From the NCBI RefSeq assembly GCF_000310145.2, contig NZ_AMXA01000007.1, positions 1 through 64,000 of the forward strand: DNA of 64,000 nucleotides, given 5' to 3'. A program made the translations under genes and the position numbers. Within the stretch, counting starts at the first letter, position 1, and every line of letters starts with the position of its first letter. Origin of the DNA: Thauera sp. 28 (GTDB lineage Bacteria; Pseudomonadota; Gammaproteobacteria; Burkholderiales; Rhodocyclaceae). The notes beneath the pieces were generated by a model, which saw only the letters and a list, made by a program, of their open reading frames with translations, had not been told where the DNA came from and did not search any database. Positions 9,796-20,125 of this stretch are shown here, in pieces.

Positions 9796-10125
9796 TCAGG
9801 CGGCGTCGGACACACCTGCATCCTTGAGCATCTGCTGCAGCTCGCCGCTCTCGTACATCTCGCGCATGATGTCGCTGCCGCCGACGAACTCGCCCTTGAT
9901 GTAAAGCTGCGGGATGGTAGGCCAGTTGGAGAAATCCTTGATGCCCTGGCGGATCTCGGCGTCGGCGAGCACGTTAACCGCCAGCACCTCGCGCACGCCA
10001 CAGGCCTTCAGGATCTGCACCGCGGTGGACGAAAAGCCGCACTGCGGGAACTGGGGCGAACCCTTCATGTAAAGCACCACGTCGTTGGTGGCGACCTGTT
10101 CGCGGATGACGTCCTGGATGTCCAT
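9796..10125 (-). CDS. grxD: monothiol glutaredoxin, Grx4 family
   Basis: Protein of 109 residues with the monothiol active site CGFS in [11 protein letters not shown], the GSH-binding WPTIPQLY loop and the GGSD motif near the C-terminus. Grx4-type proteins bind a [2Fe-2S] cluster with glutathione and pass it to target proteins; cytosolic. Length is typical (E. coli Grx4 has 115 residues). The neighbouring minus-strand genes prmC and prfA lie upstream, an arrangement seen in other betaproteobacteria, with a 103-base gap after prmC. The start ATG at 10125 gives the conserved N-terminus with no alternative nearby. Confidence 0.95.
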   Translation of the reverse strand: MDIQDVIREQVATNDVVLYMKGSPQFPQCGFSSTAVQILKACGVREVLAVNVLADAEIRQGIKDFSNWPTIPQLYIKGEFVGGSDIMREMYESGELQQMLKDAGVSDAA

Positions 10126-10228
10126 GGAAAAACCTGCAAAAGTTGAGTTAAACAGTCGGAAATTCTAGGGATGGCCCTGGAAGGCGTCAAGCCGGACGCA
10201 CAAAGCCGGTCGCAGACGCACCCGGTGC

Positions 10229-11089
10229 TCAGCCCCTGCCCAGCCAGCGCCCACCGGAGACGCGCTCGATTCCGGCCAGATCCCTCCAGGACGCAATCTG
10301 CGCGAAGCCCGCATCCGCCAGCAAGCCCCGCGCCGCGGAAGCCTGGTCATAGCCGTGCTCGAGGAAGAGCCAGCCGCCCGGCACGAGACGCGCTGGCGCC
10401 CCGGCGACGATCTCGGCGAGGTCGTCCAGCCCCTGCGGGCCGGCAGCCAGCGCGCTGCGCGGCTCGAAGCGCACGTCGCCCTGCTCGAGGTGCGGATCCG
10501 CCGCGGCAATGTAGGGCGGATTGGAGACGATGAGCTCGAAGCGCTCGTCCCCCAACGCACCGAACCAATCGCTCTGCACGAAGGACACGCTCGCGCCCAG
10601 GCGGGCGGCATTGGCCATCGCCACCCACAAGGCCTCGCGCGAACGGTCGAGGGCGACGACATCCGCCCCGTCGAGCTCGAGCGCAAGCGTGACGGCCAGC
10701 GCACCGCTCCCCGTACCCATGTCAAGTACGCGCACGCCGCGCTGTCCGGCGAAGTGCGCCAGCGCCAGCTCGACCAACAATTCGGTGTCCGGACGCGGGA
10801 TCAGCACCGCGGGCGTGACCAGGAACTCGCGACCGTAGAATTCGCGACTGCCTGTCAGGTAGGCCACCGGTTCGCCCGCGCAGCGGCGCTCGACGAGCGC
10901 ACGGTACTCCGCCCAATCGGCAGCCTCGAGACGCTGCTCGGGCCAAGCCACCAGGCGCGCCGCAGGGCATTGCAACACATGGCGCAGCAGCACTCGCGCA
11001 TCGAGCATATCGATGCGCGCGCGCGCCCAGGCGAGCGCACCAGCGATATCGACACCGGCCACCGGCACCCCCGAACGCTCCTCGCCCAT
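10229..11089 (-). CDS. prmC: peptide chain release factor N5-glutamine methyltransferase
   Basis: SAM-dependent methyltransferase of 286 residues that methylates the Gln of the GGQ motif in release factors. The N-terminal helical domain (1-95) recognises the factor. The catalytic domain has the SAM motif VLDMGTGSGALAV and the substrate-binding NPPY (SNPPYIAA). Its ATG shares a base with the TGA of prfA (TGATG), so the enzyme is co-translated with its substrate RF1, a widely conserved pairing. Confidence 0.95.
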   Translation of the reverse strand: MGEERSGVPVAGVDIAGALAWARARIDMLDARVLLRHVLQCPAARLVAWPEQRLEAADWAEYRALVERRCAGEPVAYLTGSREFYGREFLVTPAVLIPRPDTELLVELALAHFAGQRGVRVLDMGTGSGALAVTLALELDGADVVALDRSREALWVAMANAARLGASVSFVQSDWFGALGDERFELIVSNPPYIAAADPHLEQGDVRFEPRSALAAGPQGLDDLAEIVAGAPARLVPGGWLFLEHGYDQASAARGLLADAGFAQIASWRDLAGIERVSGGRWLGRG

Positions 11090-12168
11090 CAGTCGTCCGC
11101 CAGCGCTGCGAGCAGCGCCGCCTGGTGCTCCAGCGTCAGCGCAGCGACGATCTCGTCGAGTTCGCCCTGCATCACCGCATCGAGCTTGTAGAGGGTGAGG
11201 TTGATGCGATGATCGGTGACACGCCCCTGAGGAAAATTGTAGGTGCGGATGCGTTCAGAGCGGTCGCCACTTCCGACCAGGCTCTTGCGCTGCGCAGCCT
11301 CGGCGCTCTGCTGCGCACGCACCTTGGCGTCATACAGACGCGCCGCCAGCACAGCCATCGCCTGCGCCTTGTTGCGGTGCTGCGAACGGTCGTCCTGGCA
11401 CTCGACGACAATCCCGGTCGGCAGATGGGTGATACGCACCGCCGAATCGGTCTTGTTGATGTGCTGGCCGCCCGCGCCAGAGGCACGGAAGGTGTCGATG
11501 CGCAGGTCTGCAGGATTGATGTCGACGGCCTCGACCTCGTCCGCCTCAGGCAGCACCGCCACTGTGCACGCCGAGGTGTGAATCCGCCCCTGCGTCTCGG
11601 TGACCGGGATGCGTTGCACGCGATGACCGCCGGATTCGAACTTGAGTCTGGAATACGCCCCCGCGCCGACCACGCGCGCGATGACCTCCTTGTACCCCCC
11701 CAAGTCAGACTCGCTCGCCGACACGATCTCCACTCTCCAGCGCTGGCGCTCTGCGTAGCGTGTGTACATGCGCAGCAGGTCGCCAGCGAACAAGGCGGCC
11801 TCATCGCCACCCGTACCCGCACGGATCTCGAGGAAGAGGTTGCGCTCGTCGTTGGGGTCGCGCGGCAACAAGGCGCGCTGCAACTCGCCATCGAGTTCGC
11901 CGATGCGCGCCAGCCCAGCCTCCAACTCCAGCTCGCCAAGCTCGCGCATCTCGGGCTCGGCGATCAGCTCGCGCGCGGTAGCGCAGTCCGCTTCAGCCTG
12001 AAGGTAGTCGCGATACAGCGCAACCACCGGCTCGATCTCTGCACGCTCGCGCGAAAGCTCGCGAAAGACGTTCATGTCACGCGCAGCATCTTCTGCCGCG
12101 AGCGCACGGTCGAGCTCCTCGAGCCGGCTGGCAAGGTGTTCGAGTTTGTCGCGGATGCTCTGCTTCAT
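11089..12168 (-). CDS. prfA: peptide chain release factor 1
   Basis: Class I release factor that terminates translation at UAA and UAG. The 359 residues match the family (E. coli 360). The peptidyl-hydrolysis motif [11 protein letters not shown] is intact, and [14 protein letters not shown] follows as usual. I prefer the ATG at 12168 ([12 protein letters not shown]) because it aligns with the normal N-terminus; an in-frame ATG at 12183 would add five residues and cannot be excluded. hemA lies 60 bases upstream on the same strand, so hemA-prfA-prmC is probably one operon, as in many proteobacteria. Confidence 0.96.
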   Translation of the reverse strand: MKQSIRDKLEHLASRLEELDRALAAEDAARDMNVFRELSRERAEIEPVVALYRDYLQAEADCATARELIAEPEMRELGELELEAGLARIGELDGELQRALLPRDPNDERNLFLEIRAGTGGDEAALFAGDLLRMYTRYAERQRWRVEIVSASESDLGGYKEVIARVVGAGAYSRLKFESGGHRVQRIPVTETQGRIHTSACTVAVLPEADEVEAVDINPADLRIDTFRASGAGGQHINKTDSAVRITHLPTGIVVECQDDRSQHRNKAQAMAVLAARLYDAKVRAQQSAEAAQRKSLVGSGDRSERIRTYNFPQGRVTDHRINLTLYKLDAVMQGELDEIVAALTLEHQAALLAALADD

Positions 12169-12228
12169 CGTGATGAGCGACATGCGCCTGCACCGCCCCT
12201 GCGGGCGGCCCGGCGTATGCCGATGGGC

Positions 12229-13497
12229 CTAGTGTTGATCGCGATGGAGGTCGCGGGGCAGGCTGAAAAGATCGCGCACGACGCGGCCGGCTTCGGCCTT
12301 GTGCTCGCCTTCAGCCTGGTTGAGGAAACGGGTGGGCCCGTGCATGAGCTTGTTGGTCAGACCCTGCGACAGCGCATCGAGCACCTTGTGTGGATCCTCA
12401 CCCTTGGCAAGCAGGCGCATGGCACGTTCGAGCTCGCTGCGGCGCAAGGACTCCGCATGGTCGCGCAGCGCGCGGATCACCGGCACCGCGTCACGATTGG
12501 CCATCCAGCTGAGGAAACCGTCGACACGCGTGTCGATGATCTGCTCGGCCTCGATCACCGCCTGCTGGCGCGACTCCATCCCGGCCTCGACGACCTGGGC
12601 GAGGTCGTCGACGGTGTACAGGAAGATGTCATCGAGCCCGGCAATCTCGGGCTCGATGTCGCGCGGCACGGCGAGATCGACCATCACCATCGGGCGGTGG
12701 CGGCGCGCCTTGACCGCGCGCTCGACCATGCCCAGGCCGACGATCGGCAAGGGCGCGGCCGTACAGGACACGACCACGTCGAAGCGCGGCAGCGCGTCGG
12801 CAATCTGCTCGATGCGCATGGTCTGGGCGCCAAAGCGCGAAGCCAGCGCACGCGCGCGCTCCTCGGTGCGATTGGCCACGGTCATGGACTTGGGCTTTGC
12901 CCCGCCGAAATGCGCAGCGCAGAGCTCGATCATCTCGCCTGCGCCGATGAACAGCACATGCTGGTCGGACACCCGCTCGAAGATGCGCTCGGTCAGGTGC
13001 ACGGCGGCGGCGGCCATCGACACCGTGTTGGCCCCGATCGCGGTGGTCGAGCGCACCTCCTTGGCCACCGCAAAAGTGTTCTGGAACAGCTTGTGCAGCA
13101 GCACGCCCATGGTGCCCGCCTCTTCGGCGTGGCGCGCGGCATCCTTGACCTGGCCGAGGATCTGCGGCTCGCCGATGACCATGGAATCGAGCCCGCTGGC
13201 GACGCGAAAGACGTGGCGAATGGCGTCGCGCTGCGGGTAGGAATACAGGTAGGGCGACACTTCCGGCAAGGGCACGCTGTGAAAGCGCGCCAGCCAGTCG
13301 GCCGCGTGCTGAGGCTGCTCGGCCGCGAAGTAGAGCTCGGTGCGGTTGCAGGTCGACAGGATCGCCGCCTCGCGCACCGAATCGGCATGCGTCAGATCGT
13401 GCAGAGCCTGATCCAGCCGCTCGGGCTGGAACGCCACGCGCTCACGGATGGCGAGCGGCGCGGTGTGATGGTTCAGGCCAAGGGCGAAGAGTTGCAT
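12229..13497 (-). CDS. hemA: glutamyl-tRNA reductase
   Basis: Reduces glutamyl-tRNA(Glu) to glutamate-1-semialdehyde with NADPH, the first committed step of C5-pathway heme synthesis. The 422 residues fit the family. The N-terminal catalytic domain carries the nucleophilic Cys in [11 protein letters not shown]; the NADPH domain has GAGEM, and a C-terminal helical dimerisation domain follows. The start [15 protein letters not shown] at 13497 is the conserved one; the open frame extends back through the tRNA-Phe gene and is not coding there. A strong -10 hexamer sits 29-34 bases upstream of the start codon. Confidence 0.96.
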   Translation of the reverse strand: MQLFALGLNHHTAPLAIRERVAFQPERLDQALHDLTHADSVREAAILSTCNRTELYFAAEQPQHAADWLARFHSVPLPEVSPYLYSYPQRDAIRHVFRVASGLDSMVIGEPQILGQVKDAARHAEEAGTMGVLLHKLFQNTFAVAKEVRSTTAIGANTVSMAAAAVHLTERIFERVSDQHVLFIGAGEMIELCAAHFGGAKPKSMTVANRTEERARALASRFGAQTMRIEQIADALPRFDVVVSCTAAPLPIVGLGMVERAVKARRHRPMVMVDLAVPRDIEPEIAGLDDIFLYTVDDLAQVVEAGMESRQQAVIEAEQIIDTRVDGFLSWMANRDAVPVIRALRDHAESLRRSELERAMRLLAKGEDPHKVLDALSQGLTNKLMHGPTRFLNQAEGEHKAEAGRVVRDLFSLPRDLHRDQH

Positions 13498-13525
13498 GCG
13501 GAAACCGGGTTTTCGGGCGTGGCGC

Positions 13526-13531
13526 ATTATA
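13526..13531 (-). promoter_or_regulatory. -10 element of the hemA promoter
   Basis: A perfect TATAAT on the minus strand lies 28 bases ahead of the hemA ATG. The best upstream partner (TTTTAC/GTTTTA, 16-17 bases away) is only a weak -35. It probably drives hemA-prfA-prmC. Confidence 0.5.
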
Positions 13532-13603
13532 GCACCGCGAAACAAGCGTAAAACTTGAGCAGAATCAGCCACTTCTGACCCGAAATTCCAGCCCGGAAAG
13601 CAA

Positions 13604-13629
13604 ACGGGCCGACACAAGTGTCGGCCCGT
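13604..13629 (-). terminator. intrinsic terminator after tRNA-Phe
   Basis: ACGGGCCGACAC and GTGTCGGCCCGT form a 12-bp GC-rich inverted repeat (effective loop four bases), followed on the minus strand by TTTGCTTT. It begins 11 bases after the tRNA 3' end. Confidence 0.75.
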
Positions 13630-13640
13630 CCTGGGAATCG

Positions 13641-13716
13641 TGGTGGCCAGTCGCGGAATCGAACCACGGACACGCGGATTTTCAATCCGCTGCTCTACCA
13701 ACTGAGCTAACTGGCC
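13641..13716 (-). tRNA. tRNA-Phe (anticodon GAA)
   Basis: Read on the minus strand the element folds as a full cloverleaf: acceptor GGCCAGT with ACTGGCC, discriminator A, D-arm beginning TAGCTCAGTTGGTAGAGC, anticodon stem GCGGA/TCCGC with loop TTGAAAA (anticodon GAA), and a T-arm containing GTTCGATTC. The 3' CCA is encoded (13641-13643). It is preceded by a consensus promoter and followed by an intrinsic terminator, so it is a single-gene transcription unit. Confidence 0.97.
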
Positions 13717-13728
13717 AACGAGGACGCC

Positions 13729-13756
13729 ATTATAGTGAAATCTTTTCCGATGTCAA
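13729..13756 (-). promoter_or_regulatory. sigma-70 promoter of tRNA-Phe
   Basis: Perfect TTGACA (13751-13756) and perfect TATAAT (13729-13734) separated by 16 bases on the minus strand, about 12 bases ahead of the mature tRNA 5' end. This is the cleanest sigma-70 promoter in the window, as expected for a stable RNA. Confidence 0.85.
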
Positions 13757-13829
13757 AGCCTAATTCAATGCAAATGCGCGACGTGCTGGATGCACGCTCG
13801 AGGGAAGACCTCGAGCGCGGCACAAGGCC

Positions 13830-15311
13830 TCAACCCAGCGGATCATGATCGCCCTGCACGATCGGTGGCGGCTGCAGATTGCTGCGCGGGAAAACCACCC
13901 GCGCCAGCGTGCCCTGCCCGGCCGGATTGGCATCCAGCGTCACCGTGGCGCGATGCAACTCGGCAATCTCGCGCACGATCGGCAAGCCCAGGCCGGAGCC
14001 ATCCACGCCGCTGCCGAGCACACGGTAGAAGCGCTCGAACACGCGCTCGCGGTCGACATCGGGGATTCCCGGTCCGGTGTCCTCCACCTCCAGGATCGGC
14101 GATCCCGCAAAGCGGGTGCGCGCCGTCACCCGTCCGCCGTGCGGGGTGTACTTGACCGCGTTGTCGACAAGGTTCTTGACCATCTCACGCAGCAGGACGG
14201 GGTTACCCTCGATCACCAGTTCGGTGTCGCCGGCCTCGACGCCGAGGTCGATCTGCTTGACCTGAGCGCGCGGGTAAAGCTCGAGCGCCACCTCCCGCAC
14301 CACTGCATCGAGACTGACCGGCTCCACGGTATAGAGCTTCTCGAAGCTTGCCTCGGCGCGCGCCAGCGACAAAAGCTGGTTGATCAAGTGGGCAGCGCGG
14401 TCGGTACTTTCTGCAATACGCGTGAGCGACTCCCGCAACTGCACGGGGTCGGTCTCGTGCAGCGCAAGATCGGCCTGCATCTTCAGGCCGGTCAGTGGCG
14501 TGCGCATCTGGTGCGCTGCGTCAGCAATGAAGCGTTGCTGTGCCTGCAGGTTCTCTTCGAGGCGGACCATCATGTCGTTGAAGGCGACGATCAAGGGACG
14601 AACCTCTTCCGGGACGCTGCCGGGCGCGACCGGAGACAGGTCGGTCGGCCGGCGGCGCCGGATCAGGCTCTGCAGCCGGTTGAGCGGCGCAATGCCGCGA
14701 CTGAGGCCGACCCAGACGAGGATCACCGCGAGCGGGATGATCGCGAACTGAGGCAACAGCACCCCCGTGACCACTCGCGAGGCCAGATCCGTACGCTTGT
14801 TGCGCGTTTCAGCCACCTGCACTACCACAAGCAGCTCGGGCCGCGCGGGATCAAGGCGCAGGAAGCGGTAGGCGATACGCACATCTTCGCCGTGGATCAG
14901 CTCGTCACGAAAGAAGATCTGCTCGCCGTCGATGGAAACGGGCAAGGGAGCCGGGAGGATCTCGGGGTCGCCGCTGACGGTCACGCCACGCCAATCCGCC
15001 ACCTGGTAATAAACCGCGTCGTCCTGATCGGCACGAAACAAAGCGCGCGGTGGCGCCGGAAAGTTGACAACGGCACGCCCCTCATCGATGACGACGAAGC
15101 GCGCCAACGCCCTCACACTGTCGGCGAGCGCGAGGTCGTAGGGCTGATTGGCGATACTGTCCGCCACGTTATGGGTGACGATGATGGAGATCGGCCACAG
15201 GAAAAGCAGCGGCGCGAGCATCCAGTCGAGGATCTCACCGAAAAGCGAGTTTGGGGGCGCAGTCTTGCGCGCCGCCCCCGCCTTCTCAGGCTTTCGCCGC
15301 AGGGGCAGCAT
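13830..15311 (-). CDS. sensor histidine kinase (TctE/QseC-like)
   Basis: Membrane kinase of 493 residues. Two transmembrane segments (about 30-48 and 182-204) bracket a ~130-residue periplasmic sensor domain like the 2CSK_N domain of TctE/QseC proteins. HAMP-like residues follow, then the HisKA phospho-acceptor His267 in FIADAAHQMRTPLTGLK, the N-box LVDNAVKYTP, G1 DTGPGIP and G2 GSGLGLPIV. The start ATG overlaps the last 26 bases of the upstream response-regulator gene, showing an RR-HK operon. The TctE family often senses tricarboxylates or other organic acids, but no cognate transporter is adjacent here. Confidence 0.88.
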   Translation of the reverse strand: MLPLRRKPEKAGAARKTAPPNSLFGEILDWMLAPLLFLWPISIIVTHNVADSIANQPYDLALADSVRALARFVVIDEGRAVVNFPAPPRALFRADQDDAVYYQVADWRGVTVSGDPEILPAPLPVSIDGEQIFFRDELIHGEDVRIAYRFLRLDPARPELLVVVQVAETRNKRTDLASRVVTGVLLPQFAIIPLAVILVWVGLSRGIAPLNRLQSLIRRRRPTDLSPVAPGSVPEEVRPLIVAFNDMMVRLEENLQAQQRFIADAAHQMRTPLTGLKMQADLALHETDPVQLRESLTRIAESTDRAAHLINQLLSLARAEASFEKLYTVEPVSLDAVVREVALELYPRAQVKQIDLGVEAGDTELVIEGNPVLLREMVKNLVDNAVKYTPHGGRVTARTRFAGSPILEVEDTGPGIPDVDRERVFERFYRVLGSGVDGSGLGLPIVREIAELHRATVTLDANPAGQGTLARVVFPRSNLQPPPIVQGDHDPLG

Positions 15312-15972
15312 CGGGGTTTTCCAGACAGTACCCCAGACCGCGCACGGTCACGATGCGCACGCCGCTGTCCTCGAGCTTCTTGCGCAGGCGGTGCACATAC
15401 ACTTCGATTGCATTGCTCGACACCTCCTCGCCCCAGCCGCACAGGTGGTCGACGAGCTGGTCCTTGCTCACCAGGCGACCGACCCGCAGCAGGAAGACCT
15501 CGAGCAAGCCGATTTCGCGCGCCGACAGGTCGATCATCTGACCGCCGACCTTCACCACGCGATCGGCCTGGTCGTAGCTGAGCTGGCCGATCTCGATGCA
15601 GCGCGGCTGCCCGGTACCGCGCCGCGTCAGCGCGCGCACGCGCGCCTCGAGCTCGGGCAGGGCGAATGGCTTGGTAAGGTAGTCGTCGGCACCGGCGTCG
15701 AGTCCGCGCACACGATCATCGACACCGTCCTGGGCCGTCAGGATCAGCACCGGCTGCGCCGATTTGCGCGCCCGCAGGCGTTTTAGGACGTCGATGCCGT
15801 TCATGCGCGGCAGACCAAGGTCGAGGATCAGCAGGTCATAGCCCTGGGTGGAAACCGCCGCATCGGCCTCGGCGCCGTCGGCCACATGGTCCACTGCATA
15901 GCCGCCACGCCGCAACGCGCGACAGATGCCATCGGCAATCACCGGGTCGTCTTCAGCCAGCAGAATCCGCAT
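15286..15972 (-). CDS. OmpR-family response regulator (TctD/QseB-like)
   Basis: Response regulator of 228 residues: a receiver domain with the acidic pair in LLAEDD, phospho-acceptor Asp51 in LLILDLGLP and Lys in LTKPF, followed by an OmpR/PhoB winged helix (about 125-220) ending in the conserved RGLGYCLE. The start at 15972 (MRILLAEDD) is the standard position; the open frame runs 13 codons further without similarity. It is the first gene of the operon with the histidine kinase at 13830-15311. Confidence 0.92.
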   Translation of the reverse strand: MRILLAEDDPVIADGICRALRRGGYAVDHVADGAEADAAVSTQGYDLLILDLGLPRMNGIDVLKRLRARKSAQPVLILTAQDGVDDRVRGLDAGADDYLTKPFALPELEARVRALTRRGTGQPRCIEIGQLSYDQADRVVKVGGQMIDLSAREIGLLEVFLLRVGRLVSKDQLVDHLCGWGEEVSSNAIEVYVHRLRKKLEDSGVRIVTVRGLGYCLENPDAAPAAKA

Positions 15973-16047
15973 AGTGTCCAGGCTGTAAGTGATTTGTAAG
16001 CGGACCTTCATACAGTTGGCCCGCTGTTCTCCTTTTGCTCGGCCTTG

Positions 16048-16079
16048 GGAGCCGCCAGCGCTAGCGCGCTGGCGGCTCC
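16048..16079. repeat. perfect 14-bp inverted repeat
   Basis: GGAGCCGCCAGCGC, a TAGC loop, then GCGCTGGCGGCTCC. The stem is perfect and the element nearly palindromic, with no U-run on either strand. It could be a bidirectional transcription barrier or a short palindromic repeat element. Confidence 0.5.
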
Positions 16080-16213
16080 GGGGAGCGGGCGGCCACTGCG
16101 CCAGCTCACTCCCCGCCGACCTTTCTCCCTACCAAACCTATGGATTATCCCACGCTTCGCGCGGCTTCGTGCGCGGCGATGCATGCTCGCGCCTGCGTCT
16201 TCGGCCCTGCGTA

Positions 16214-16251
16214 AACGCAGACGGCCCCGCCTGAGCGGAGCCGTCTGCGTT
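16214..16251 (-). terminator. intrinsic terminator of groESL
   Basis: AACGCAGACGGC and GCCGTCTGCGTT form a 12-bp stem, extended inside by CCGC/GCGG, followed on the minus strand by TTTACG. It starts 42 bases after the groEL stop. The U-run is short. Confidence 0.6.
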
Positions 16252-16293
16252 ACTGCGGGCGCGACCCGGGCATGCCGGGTCGCAGGCAGGCAC

Positions 16294-17946
<1,653 letters not shown>

Positions 17947-17996
17947 TCAGAACTCCTGAATTGTTTCGATTAGCGTTGCAGGGGCTTGCAGGAGGC

Positions 17997-18287
17997 TCAG
18001 GCCTCGACCACGCCCATGATGTCTTCCTCGCGCATCACGAGGAGTTCTTCGCCTTCGACCTTCACGGTCTGGCCGGCATACTTGCCGAACAGCACCTTGT
18101 CGCCCACCTTGACGGCCATCGGACGCACCTTGCCGTCGTCCAGGATCTTGCCGTTGCCGACAGCCAGGACTTCGCCCTGATCGGGCTTCTCGCCGGCGCT
18201 GTCCGGGATCACGATGCCGCTGGCGGTCTTGCGCTCGGCTTCCAGACGCTTGACGATCACGCGATCGTGCAGGGGACGAATCTTCAT
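17997..18287 (-). CDS. groS: co-chaperonin GroES (Hsp10)
   Basis: Heptameric lid of GroEL, 96 residues, full length. [21 protein letters not shown] at the N-terminus and the mobile loop [11 protein letters not shown] are intact. It is the first gene of groESL. The leader contains a perfect CIRCE operator, implying HrcA repression, and an overlapping promoter that fits both sigma-70 and sigma-32 patterns. Confidence 0.99.
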   Translation of the reverse strand: MKIRPLHDRVIVKRLEAERKTASGIVIPDSAGEKPDQGEVLAVGNGKILDDGKVRPMAVKVGDKVLFGKYAGQTVKVEGEELLVMREEDIMGVVEA

Positions 18288-18402
18288 CGAGTTCTCTCCT
18301 TGTTACGGTTCAACTGTTTGGGTTGATTGATCCGCGGGTAAAGCCCGCGGGTGAATCTGCAGTGGCTTGAGCGCCAACGGGGCGACTGATCGCCGCCACG
18401 TG

Positions 18403-18429
18403 TTAGCACTCACCGCCAACGAGTGCTAA
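18403..18429 (-). promoter_or_regulatory. CIRCE operator (HrcA binding site)
   Basis: TTAGCACTC, nine bases, GAGTGCTAA: a perfect match to the CIRCE consensus on both arms. It lies in the groES leader, directly abutting the -10 element, the expected position for HrcA repression. Confidence 0.95.
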
Positions 18430-18457
18430 TAATAGGGACGGCCCAAATGGATTTCAA
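18429..18457 (-). promoter_or_regulatory. groESL promoter (sigma-70 with overlapping sigma-32 pattern)
   Basis: TTGAAA (18452-18457) and TATTAT (18429-18434) are spaced 17 bases on the minus strand, one mismatch each. The same stretch reads CTTGAAA, 14 bases, CCCTATTA, close to the sigma-32 consensus (CTTGAAA...CCCCATNTA). The -10 touches the CIRCE repeat. Confidence 0.75.
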
Positions 18458-18549
18458 GGGTGGGAGGCCGAAACTATTTGTTCGGCAGCATCGCTCATGC
18501 GGCGCAGGCTGCCTGCCTCAACACCAGAACTCGACCAGCACAGCATTGT

Positions 18550-19929
18550 TCAGCACTCGGGGAAGCTCACCGCTAGGCCGCCGCGCGAGGTCTCCTTGTA
18601 CTTGTCGAGCATGTCGCGACCGGTATCGCGCATGGTGCGGATCGCCTGATCGAGCGAGACCGTGTGTGCGCCGTCGCCGCGCAGGGCAAGTTGGGCGGCG
18701 TTGATGGCCTTCACCGAGGCCATCGCGTTGCGCTCGATGCAGGGCACCTGCACAAGACCGCCGACCGGGTCGCAGGTCAGGCCGAGGTTGTGCTCGAGGC
18801 CGATCTCGGCCGCATTCTCGACCTGCTCGGGGCTGCCGCCCAGCACCTCGGTCAAGCCTGCAGCAGCCATCGCACAGGCCGAACCCACCTCGCCCTGGCA
18901 GCCGACCTCCGCGCCCGAGATCGAGGCGTTCGTCTTGCAAAGCACGCCCACGGCCGCCGCCGCAAGCAGGAAGTCCTCCACGTCGCGCGTACTGCTGCCC
19001 GGCATGAACTTCATGTAGTAGTGCAGCACGGCAGGGATGATGCCAGCTGCTCCGTTGGTAGGCGCGGTAACCACGCGACCACCGCCGGCATTTTCCTCAT
19101 TGACTGCCAGCGCGAACAGATTGACCCAGTCGAGCGCTGCCATCGTGTCGCTGATCAGGTTGCGGCCCGCCGCCCGTGCGCTGAGCTTGCGATGCAGGTC
19201 CGGAGCGCGGCGCCGCACATTGAGCCCGCCTGGCAACACGCCCTCATGGCGCATGCCCCGTGCCACGCAGGCCTGCATCACCGCCCAGATGCGCTGCAGT
19301 GCCTGCCGCGTATCATCCTCGTTGCGCCAGGCGCCCTCGTTGGCAAACATCAGCTGACTGATGCGCAGACCATGGCGGCGACACTGCGCGAGCAACTCGG
19401 ACGCGGTGGCGAAAGGGTAAGGCAGCGCCAGCTCCTCCGCGGCCAAGTCACCTGCCTGGGCTTGCGCCTCGTCGATCACAAAGCCGCCACCGACTGAGTA
19501 ATAGGTGTTCTCATGCAGGAGGCCGGCCTCGCCGTAGGCCGCCAGGCGCATCGCGTTCGGGTGGTAGGGCAAGCTCACGGGTAGCAAGCGCATGTCGCGC
19601 GCCCAGTCGAATGCCAGCTCTCCCCCACCGGGCAACGGCAATACGCCATCGATACGTACGGCATCCACCGCATCAACCAGGAAATCGGGATCAACCTCGT
19701 CCGGGCGAGCCCCCATGAGGCCTGCAACCACGGCCCGGTCGGTGCCATGACCGACACCCGTCGCCGACAGGGAACCGTAGAGTTTCACCTCGATCCGCGT
19801 CACCGCATCCACCAGCCCACGGCCCCCGAGCGCTGCGACGAAATCGTGGGCGGCACGCATGGGGCCGACGGTGTGCGAACTGGACGGGCCGATACCCACC
19901 TTGAAAAGGTCGAGGACACTGATGGACAT
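18550..19929 (-). CDS. sdaA: L-serine ammonia-lyase (iron-sulfur L-serine dehydratase)
   Basis: Converts L-serine to pyruvate and ammonia using a [4Fe-4S] cluster. Single-chain form of 459 residues (E. coli SdaA 454): an N-terminal beta domain beginning [23 protein letters not shown] and a C-terminal alpha domain with conserved Cys in [12 protein letters not shown] and [16 protein letters not shown], the expected cluster ligands. The start at 19929 has GGAG eight bases upstream. The TRAP transporter genes lie upstream on the same strand, 196 bases away. No terminator is obvious between it and the groESL promoter region. Confidence 0.96.
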   Translation of the reverse strand: MSISVLDLFKVGIGPSSSHTVGPMRAAHDFVAALGGRGLVDAVTRIEVKLYGSLSATGVGHGTDRAVVAGLMGARPDEVDPDFLVDAVDAVRIDGVLPLPGGGELAFDWARDMRLLPVSLPYHPNAMRLAAYGEAGLLHENTYYSVGGGFVIDEAQAQAGDLAAEELALPYPFATASELLAQCRRHGLRISQLMFANEGAWRNEDDTRQALQRIWAVMQACVARGMRHEGVLPGGLNVRRRAPDLHRKLSARAAGRNLISDTMAALDWVNLFALAVNEENAGGGRVVTAPTNGAAGIIPAVLHYYMKFMPGSSTRDVEDFLLAAAAVGVLCKTNASISGAEVGCQGEVGSACAMAAAGLTEVLGGSPEQVENAAEIGLEHNLGLTCDPVGGLVQVPCIERNAMASVKAINAAQLALRGDGAHTVSLDQAIRTMRDTGRDMLDKYKETSRGGLAVSFPEC

Positions 19930-20125
19930 GGTGAAACTCCGGTCTGAAAAGTGGCCTTGCTTCAATTCCGCCAGGGACGCAAATGCTCATACACTCATGA
20001 GCGGCATTCTCGACCTTGAAACCAGGCTGCTCAACCGGGGGTTCTTCATCGCCACCCGCATTTATCCGGCAACCTCGGAGCAATCGGCTGGGCTCAGGTC
20101 AAGACCCTCAGCGGCGCACGACCCG

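Larger units (their letters stand above)
15973..16293. other. intergenic stretch between the two-component operon and groEL
   Basis: About 320 bases without a gene. It holds the unassigned promoter of the response regulator, a perfect 14-bp hairpin (16048-16079) and the groEL terminator (16214-16251). Short open frames on both strands show no coding character that I can recognise. Confidence 0.6.

Noticed and set aside
11125..13551. 808-codon open frame antisense to prfA and hemA
   Set aside because: It spans two well-supported genes on the other strand and encodes an Arg/His-rich artefact.
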